Below, one piece after another: positions 57,915-64,000 of a DNA stretch of 64,000 bases (the stretch's first letter is position 1; every line of letters starts with the position of its first letter). The position numbers and the translations under genes are program-made. Under the pieces are notes generated by a model. That model worked only from the letters and a program-made list of their open reading frames with translations, searched no databases and had not been told where the DNA came from. Origin of the DNA: Mycogone perniciosa (lineage: Eukaryota > Ascomycota > Sordariomycetes > Hypocreales > Hypocreaceae); contig JAOALB010000042.1 of the NCBI GenBank assembly GCA_025331125.1, positions 1 through 64,000 of the forward strand, read 5' to 3'.

Positions 57915-58301
57915 TGTCGAGGGGGAATCGGCGCTCCAAATACACACACACACTAACAACAACCGGAATAAAGCGCGGGAACCGCGCTCTTGATAGAACC
58001 ACGAAGCCGTAATTGAGTAATATAGGGACTAAAAGATACTGCGAATCATTTGATCATGATGTCTGCAGTCGAAAGCAACCAACGGTTACCTCTTTACGCC
58101 TTAACGGCTGTGAAATCACAGGTAGGGGTAGTGTATTGAGGGAGAACGCGGGTTAGTTTTTATTAAACTAGGTCTATCTGTTTATCTTTATAGTCTTATG
58201 CCTCCCTAATCTAGTAGTTGCTTAAATAAGCAACTGACTTTACTCGGGTAGGCTAGTAAAAAGGACTGTAAGTGTATTAGGTATATCAGTTACCCCCGAC
58301 A
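57915..58301 (-). mobile_element. Nested solo LTR of family B, little mutated
   Basis: The 387-bp segment runs from TGTCGAGGGGGAATC to TTACCCCCGACA on the plus strand, that is, TG...CA with GGGGG/CCCCC-type inverted ends. It lies in reverse orientation relative to the copies at 1664 and 8073. It contains a CA-repeat (ACACACACACAC). CG sites are intact although the surrounding element is AT-mutated, so it inserted later or escaped mutation. No target duplication is visible (TAATT versus AAATA). Confidence 0.82.
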
Positions 58302-58498
58302 AAATAAATATATAATTATTTTATTTTATCGACTTTATTTTTATTTTTACTTTTATTTATATTATTATCTCTATTATTATCCTGCATTTAGCGAAGAGGT
58401 AAAATAAAGGGTAAAGTATTAGAAAAGGATACTGCAGTAAATATACTTACAGTATTATTTAAGATTTTTAATAGCCTTTTAAATAAAAGTTATTAATA

Positions 58499-58875
58499 TA
58501 TAACAATTTAAGTTAATTTTTAATAGTTAAATTACAGTTTATAAGTTTATATTAATAAAGAGGTTAAAGATAAATATTAAACAGGGTAATATAGTTACAA
58601 TTTTATAAAATAGGCAGTTTTAGTAAATGTAATTTATTAATAACTGTCTAAATAACTATACTAAATAAATAATAAGCTAGTTATATATATATAAAAGAGA
58701 GTTGTAATAATTATCAGGGAATATAGCTATATTCTTAATGATTTGAGGTTCATAATCACTTATATACGTCCCTAATCATCAGCGATTCGGTATATACCTT
58801 AGTGATCATGTTCCTATTGGCCCGTCGTCCCGACATTCCTCTGGACCCGGGTCTTGGCCTGGTCGGGTCGTGACA
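58499..58875 (+). repeat. 3' LTR of the family A element
   Basis: 377 bp, aligned base for base in length with the 5' LTR. Here the inner (left) half is mutated (the start reads TATAACAATTT) and the outer ~130 bp are clean, ending in GGTCGGGTCGTGACA. The last 72 bp match the window start. Confidence 0.85.
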
Positions 58876-59214
58876 ACAACCGTACCGAGCGCTCTAGTTG
58901 GCGGGCCTGTAAGACACTTAGGCTGACTGAGCTCGCCTGAGTGGTGACAGGTAAGCTTTGAAAGCACTCAAGTTAATTCAGTCGGTCCGGGTGCTCTGAC
59001 GGGCCTAACAGACATCCGGGCCGACCAAGTTAACGAGTAATCAGAATAGTTCATTTAGTAAGCGGAGTTATCTATATTTTCTTCGTATAGTAACTTCATT
59101 ACGATGGGAGGCTACAAAAGGTGTTATAAATATTACGGTTCTAAGGCCCAATCTGCACTTCAACTCCATCATAATCGCTACCTGCTCATTCTCATTTAGA
59201 GACACCAAACTTAC
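58876..59214. promoter_or_regulatory. Upstream region of the second small secreted protein gene
   Basis: About 0.34 kb of normal composition between the LTR end and the start codon. Promoter function is assumed from position only. Confidence 0.4.
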
Positions 59215-59865
59215 ATGATGAAGTGCACTCTCATCTCAACTTTTCTACTCGCCTTGCCCTCCATCGCAACCGCTAGGCCAGAGGAATCTTTTCGTCTTGC
59301 TGAAGCTGGCCCACAAGCTTCTGAAAATCATGCTTCTATTCACTCGTCGGACTTGTCTTCGGAACTTCGTCACCCAGAGACACCGTCAACTGCAAGCACG
59401 TTGCCCCATCCTCTAGACAAACTCCAGGGGGGGAGAAACAAGAACTTGAAAAGGAAAGATCCTAACGCACATTTCGAATCGACCGGTGCTACTGTCAACG
59501 CGATCGAAGCATATGAGGCCATTATCGGCCTCGGCGCCTATTTCGGCCAAGGAAAAGACGTTTCGCCACAAGCTATGCATTGGGTCGATGGCAATACAGC
59601 CTTTTTGTACTACGTTGCAGCCACATTGACTGTGGGCAAAACCGTGGCATACGTCTGTTCCTACGGAGGAAAACAGCATATTGACACTGACACCTGGATC
59701 AATCAAATGTGGGCCATCATCAACAGTGACTTTCAGAACAATGCAGGCCAGCCGGACGTTCTCAAGGCTGCATACTACTCTGAACCATCGTGGAAAGCGG
59801 GTTATGGCTTTACGAATGTTGGTACTGCATATTGCTCACAAAAGTATAGCCGTGATGGTTTTTGA
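59215..59865 (+). CDS. Small secreted protein with probable Kex2 propeptide (candidate)
   Basis: Intronless gene of 216 residues. Residues 1-20 form a signal peptide (MMKCTLISTFLLALPSIATA). A Ser/Pro/Glu-rich segment without structure follows to about residue 80, where NLKRKDP offers a dibasic Kex2-type cleavage site. The remaining ~135 residues look folded: STGATVNAIEAYEAIIGLGAYFG, FLYYVAATLTVGKTVAYVCSYGG, WINQMWAIINSDFQNNAG and GYGFTNVGTAYCSQK, with two cysteines that could form one disulfide. No known domain is recognised. The pre-pro layout resembles secreted effectors and small antimicrobial or killer-type proteins, but function is not assigned. It starts 340 bp from the family A retroelement. 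Confidence 0.7.
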   Translation: MMKCTLISTFLLALPSIATARPEESFRLAEAGPQASENHASIHSSDLSSELRHPETPSTASTLPHPLDKLQGGRNKNLKRKDPNAHFESTGATVNAIEAYEAIIGLGAYFGQGKDVSPQAMHWVDGNTAFLYYVAATLTVGKTVAYVCSYGGKQHIDTDTWINQMWAIINSDFQNNAGQPDVLKAAYYSEPSWKAGYGFTNVGTAYCSQKYSRDGF

Positions 59866-61630
59866 TTAGGGATTCTGGGAATTAAGACTTGGGCTACTTG
59901 GAATCACAAGATCATTCATGCCGTTTAAGAGTGGTGTCATATTCCAATACGTCCCATTCCAACACAAATCCACAGACGGATTTATCATCATTCTAGTCAC
60001 TCATTTTAACAAGACTACTATAAAACCAATTCCCTTATTAAGAATATCAACCCGATCCGCAATAACTACATTCAACTGTCATCGCAAATTCTATTTTCTT
60101 CCATCAATTGTTCATGTATCTACACAGCAGCATTTCACACCTAGTTGAGCATCAGTAAAGGTATCGAAAAATCTTGAGCTCGGTCATTTTCCAGTTATGT
60201 TCTTCAATAATCATGTAATTGATAAGTGATAGGCGCCAGAAATGCAAGAGTTGATTTACCGGACTTAGTATCAAGGCTGTAAACTTGCCATTCAATAGTT
60301 ACTTCAAATCTAATGGTTTCAGGAACTACCTATCCATCTGCGTATCTACATGACAGATTTAACCTGTTTATACATCATTGAAGCACATACTATTGGGAAT
60401 TGCCTTGACTCATCGCGCTTTTCGTTCAATCGGATTTGTGATCGCAGAGAAAAATATCTTCTTCTCCGGATTTGCTTAGTGTGCCGTAGCAGGAATTCCA
60501 GGTTACCAACGACCACACGGCCAAGCGACCTTGCAGAAGGTAACGCCACAACCTTTCTAAACTAACTGCATCGTTTGCATGCGGAAACACGATACTAACC
60601 AGAGCACTTGGTTCAAGCGTTTCTGAATTTATAATGCTTCATTAAAGTGGAATATAAGTCGATTGATAAGAGATAGTGATGATGCACTGGGTAACAAGAG
60701 AACTTCAGGTCTCTGTAGAGTCCCAAGGGATAGAGATAATAGGTGAATACGATGAGCTTCTGTATAACTGTCGCGTAAAGCGGATCGTATAGTCGGCATA
60801 TTCATTTCACTATACGGGTCAAAAGGCACCTGAATTCCGGCTCTATTCCTCTCCACTGTCCATTGAAGATCGATGCCCTCGTATTTCTGATAGTTTCCTC
60901 GCCAGCCACTTTATAGTGTATCTAGAATGCGTCATGTTCCTCTGTTCCACATGTTTAGCTCCTTCTCAAGTTCCACATCGCAATTTCCTTCATTTCAATT
61001 TCAACAGAGTTTTCCACCTCATCCGCACTATCCGACAATAACATAGAACAGCTTCTTGGTCCCTGATATTCTATATACTATACATATATATATATATATA
61101 ACATGTAACGGCACCAATACTGAGTACAGTCGGCGACAAAGGTCTCCGGCTACGTTACTTCGTAGATTTGGATTGCAAAGGGGATCATTCATACCTTCTC
61201 CGCCTCTTCTCTTTCCTCCATCTATTTAAGTATGCGGTATTGGGCAGTCCCCCTCTCCGGAGAACAAGAGGGTGATTTTCTATTCAGATGGATTAATGTT
61301 CACTCTACCTCCCCTCTGGAGTATCTGTTGGCTGAGCTTGTTCAGGTTATGCATTGATCTTGGGTAGGAAATAATATATTATTGGTACGGAGTCTTACGT
61401 ACTAGTAGGAGTAAACTTGCCATTCTGCACTACGGCCCAAGGCCCAATCGGATTACGCCAAATTTAAACAGCCAACTAGCTTAATGCGGAGACTAATGCA
61501 ACACATGCAATTAAAGATATCGACGCGATATTCAACTTTAAGGGTCGCGATACTAGAAGTTGCGGTTGCGTCATCACTTCTCTCCTCTCTTCTCTTCAAC
61601 CCTCTGGCTCCAGTCACAGGCATCGCAAAC
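59866..61630. other. 1.76-kb gene-free region
   Basis: Contains an AT dinucleotide run (about 61082-61101) and a GGTACGGAGTC motif near 61385, and otherwise short unsupported frames. The last few hundred bases must include the promoter of the downstream transporter. Confidence 0.5.
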
Positions 61631-63200
61631 ATGGCTGGCCAAGGAATCACTACATATCTCATCGTCCTCATCGCCATCTCGACCCTTGGGTCGCTGCAAT
61701 TCGGCCTCCATTTGGTATATTTTCCCCCGCTCTTCTGTCGTCGTCAGGCATGCACGCATGGCTGTTGTCTTGACCTTGACTAACCATGCCTTCTTCTAGG
61801 CCGAGCTCAACGCACCCCAAGATGTCATTTCCTGCCGCAAAAAGTCCAGCTCGACCCTTGATCGTATCGCCGGCCTTGTCACATCCTTGAAGGGCGGCTC
61901 CAATGGCGGTGTCCAGGACTGTATCCCGATGGACGAAGCCGCCTTTGCGACTGTCTCCTCTGTTTTCACCGTGGGAGGATTGATCGGAGCTCTCTGCGCC
62001 GGTCCATTGTCTTCCAAGCGCGGCCGTCTCCTCGCGATGCGAGCGACTGCCCTCTTCTACATTGTCGGGTCCTTGACCGAGAGCATCGCGAGCAGCGTTT
62101 TCGTCATGGCTTTCGGCCGATTCTTATCTGGTATTGGAGCTGGAGCATCTACAGTTATTGTGCCTCTCTATATCAGCGAGATCTGTCCTCCCAGCGCAAG
62201 AGGCTTCTTCGGCGCCATGACCCAGATTTCGATCAATGTCGGCATTGTCCTGACGCAGACGCTGGGTTTCTTCTGGAGCTACGGTAGCGCTTGGCGATGG
62301 ATCTTGCGTGTGGGGGCTCTTTGTGCCACTGCGCAGGCTGTAGGGTTGTTGATTGTCCCCGAGAGCCCAGCATGGCTCGCTTTACACGGCGACGTTTCAA
62401 AGGCCAGGAAGACTCTGCAGAGGATCAGAGGCCACACGATCGACATCCGAGAAGAAACCGGAGACTGGGGCCGAGAGAACGCAGACGATACTACAGAGGA
62501 GGAAGGCCTCCTTACTCAAGCCGACGATGCACCCCCAACCGCAGTTGCTGCAAAGAACGAACCTGTCCACGTTGGTTTCTTGCAAGTCGTCAGAAATCCT
62601 CACACCAGGCCTGTCATCATTGCGCTTGTTGGCATCATGTTCGTCCAACAGCTCTGTGGAATCAACTCGGTCGTCATGTATTCCGTCTCCTTGTTAGCCG
62701 ACCTCCTCCCCATCTCTTCGTCTCTTCTCAGCATTCTCGTCTCGCTAGTGAACTTGGTCACAACAATTGCCTGCTCTCCTCTCCCCGACCGCTTGGGACG
62801 CAAGACCTGTCTTATGATGTCAATCATGGGCCAAGGCACCAGCTCCCTTATTCTTGCCCTGTCTATTGTGTTTGGGTTCAAGATCCTGTCGGCTCTGGCC
62901 GTCCTCTTCTTCGTCGGCTTCTTCGCCGTTGGCCTTGGTCCTGTGCCGTTCATTCTGGCATCAGAACTCGTCGGCCAGGAGGCTGTGGGCGCGACGCAGA
63001 GTTGGTGTTTGGGCGCCAACTATGTGGCGACCTTCCTCGTGGCACAATTCTTCCCCATCGTCAATAAGGCGTTAAACACCTGGCTTGGCGGTCACGGGGG
63101 GTGGGTGTATTTTATATTTGCGGGTCTGGCTGCTGGCTCTGTCGTCTTTGTTTCTTGGTCATTTAGGTCTCTGCGTTTTCAAGGTGCTACGGGCAATTAG
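61631..63200 (+). CDS. MFS sugar transporter (Vps73/YBR241C-like)
   Basis: Two exons, 61631-61714 and 61800-63200, with an 85-bp GT-AG intron, encode 494 residues. The join restores FGLHLAELNAPQDVISC, the hallmark N-terminal helix and loop of this branch of the sugar-porter family. Other signatures are AGPLSSKRGRLLAMR after helix 2, GRFLSGIGAGASTVIVPLYISEI (the PLYISEI motif of sugar porters), PESPAWL after helix 6, QQLCGINSVVMYS in helix 7, and PDRLGRKTCL after helix 8. Yeast relatives of this branch are found on vacuolar membranes, so a vacuolar sugar carrier is a reasonable inference, but the substrate is unknown. The ATG at 61631 begins the first helix directly. Confidence 0.9.
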
Positions 63201-63809
63201 TTGACGGGATATTTAGTTGGGAGTTTCAGGTGTTGGAAAGCAAGGGTTCGTCATGGTGTTTTAGGAGAACCATTTGGGCACTGGGAGAGTGATGGTAGTC
63301 AGCGTATCACCTGTACTCAAAAGATACGTTTCAATTCCATGGATTGAAGCCACTGGGGAAGCATTTACCTGACACTGGTGGACTGGGGAATGGCGTCAAT
63401 ATGCGTGCGTGCTGCACTGCCAACAATCACATCAAAGCCATCACGGTCGTATAATTGGGGGGGAAAAGAACAGACTTTTCGTCAATGCCCACCGATCATT
63501 ACCCGTCATGGAACCTGGTCATAGAATTCATCCAGAACATGGACAGCTGCCTGAACCAAAAAAGCATATTGGACCGAAACCCGAAAACACCGTTGATTTC
63601 AATGCTAGTGTATCGTATCGAAGGCAGACCATGGAAAGCCCGAGCCCTCACTTCTTTCCTCCCAGCCGTTTCTAGAGGTTCGTCGACAAGTCCATTCATG
63701 CCGAGAAAAAGCCAGCAGCACTCGCAGGTGCGCAAATTGCCCGGTACCACAGCTCCACCCCGGTTCCCAGAACCAGCAAGCAACAACACATGGTATTTTG
63801 GTTGTGCAT
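63201..63809. other. Convergent intergenic region
   Basis: About 0.6 kb between the transporter and the ribosomal protein gene, convergent. Short frames on both strands lack support. Confidence 0.5.
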
Positions 63810-64000
63810 TTATTTCTCCTTCTTCGCCTTGGCACCCTTGACCTTTGCCGTTCCGCGCAGGGTCTTCTGTCGGTTCTTGCGCTGCTTGCCTGTAGTGCCA
63901 GTTGTGTCAGCCATGTTTCCAACATCGCACAAGGATGGAGCCCATTCAACGGGGCGACGACGGAAGGGGACGTACGCTGTTGTCTGCTGGCACGCTCGGG
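63810..64000 (-). CDS. rps24: 40S ribosomal protein S24 (eS24), 3' end only
   Basis: The minus strand carries the last exon 63810-63889 and the end of the previous exon 63976-64000, cut by the window edge. An 86-bp GT-AG intron (GTACGT...CTACAG) separates them. The joined C-terminus reads ERASRQQRKQRKNRQKTLRG followed by TAKVKGAKAKKEK, which matches the very basic tail of eukaryotic S24 (RKQRKxRxKxxRGTAKxKxG). The rest of the gene lies beyond position 64000. S24 is a structural protein of the small ribosomal subunit needed for pre-rRNA maturation. A terminal intron in a ribosomal protein gene is usual for filamentous fungi. Identity rests on about 33 residues but the motif is distinctive. Confidence 0.85.
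   Translation of the reverse strand, partial: RACQQTTAYVPFRRRPVEWAPSLCDVGNMADTTGTTGKQRKNRQKTLRGTAKVKGAKAKKEK

Larger units (their letters stand above)
56329..58875 (+). mobile_element. Short LTR retroelement (family A), RIP-mutated inside, with nested solo LTR
   Basis: Two direct LTRs of 377 bp each, 56329-56705 and 58499-58875, flank a 1.8-kb interior. The LTRs start TGTGACGATCC (intact in the 5' copy) and end GGGTCGTGACA (intact in the 3' copy). The interior is heavily AT-mutated with no readable gag or pol, and is too short for a full element even after subtracting the nested LTR, so this is a non-autonomous or internally deleted copy. No target-site duplication is seen (TTGCC on the left, ACAAC on the right), which suggests recombination between elements or later change. 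Outer LTR ends are clean while inner ends are mutated. Confidence 0.85.

Noticed and set aside
56329..58875. Intact gag-pol retrotransposon
   Set aside because: The interior is only 1.8 kb including a nested LTR and contains no open frame or recognisable motif.

Overview
The window looks like a chromosome segment of a filamentous ascomycete of the Eurotiales type (Aspergillus/Penicillium-like). The genes are compact, with short 49-86 bp introns carrying CTAAC/CTGAC-type branch sites. The families are typical of such fungi: ZIP zinc transporter, phospholipase B, TOK potassium channel, RTG2-like protein, Vps73-type sugar transporter and PhoD phosphatase. Repeats carry heavy C-to-T / G-to-A (RIP-like) mutation. 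The genus is inferred from gene style, not from a marker.

Layout. Positions 1-5340 are an AT-rich, gene-free block of RIP-mutated repeat. It opens with the end of one LTR (1-72), contains a complete mutated second LTR (1664-2058), and contains a clean 119-bp solo LTR with a perfect 5-bp target duplication (4605-4723). Positions 5341-10500 are poor in intact genes: a 629-bp inverted-repeat element, an LTR fragment, a relic of an NRPS-like thioester-reductase domain and a weak transcription-factor-like relic, possibly the remains of a secondary-metabolism locus. Positions 10570-31669 hold a ZIP transporter, a broken MCT-type MFS gene, phospholipase B, a MARVEL membrane protein, a TOK channel, an RTG2-like gene, a YtcJ-type amidohydrolase and a gamma-glutamyltransferase-like gene. 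Positions 31821-47600 are dense housekeeping DNA: monothiol glutaredoxin (Fe-S assembly), phosphopantothenoylcysteine decarboxylase (CoA), a coiled-coil protein, branched-chain aminotransferase, ethanolamine-phosphate cytidylyltransferase (Kennedy pathway), a secreted histidine phosphatase, a protein of unknown function, mitochondrial release factor 1 and an MCT-like transporter. Positions 48710-54004 carry a GST, a Git1/Pho84-like MFS transporter and a PhoD phosphatase. Positions 55275-59865 hold two small secreted protein genes on either side of a RIP-mutated LTR retroelement with a nested solo LTR. Positions 61631-64000 carry a sugar transporter and the 3' end of the ribosomal protein S24 gene.

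Gene models were built by joining reading frames across introns with splice sites, phase and family continuity checked by hand. Most introns are GT-AG; two (RTG2-like and cytidylyltransferase) are best read as GC-AG. No tRNA, rRNA or CRISPR array was seen. The clearest unusual signals are the split RIP pattern across the two LTRs at 56-59 kb, a CA-to-TA microsatellite conversion, the two GC-AG introns, the MFS pseudogene with a CpA-to-TpA stop plus an apparent internal deletion, and a dispersed TACGGAGTA-type palindrome confined to intergenic DNA. Phosphate/phospholipid genes (phospholipase B, Git1-like carrier, PhoD, histidine phosphatase, cytidylyltransferase) recur but are not adjacent, so no cluster is claimed.
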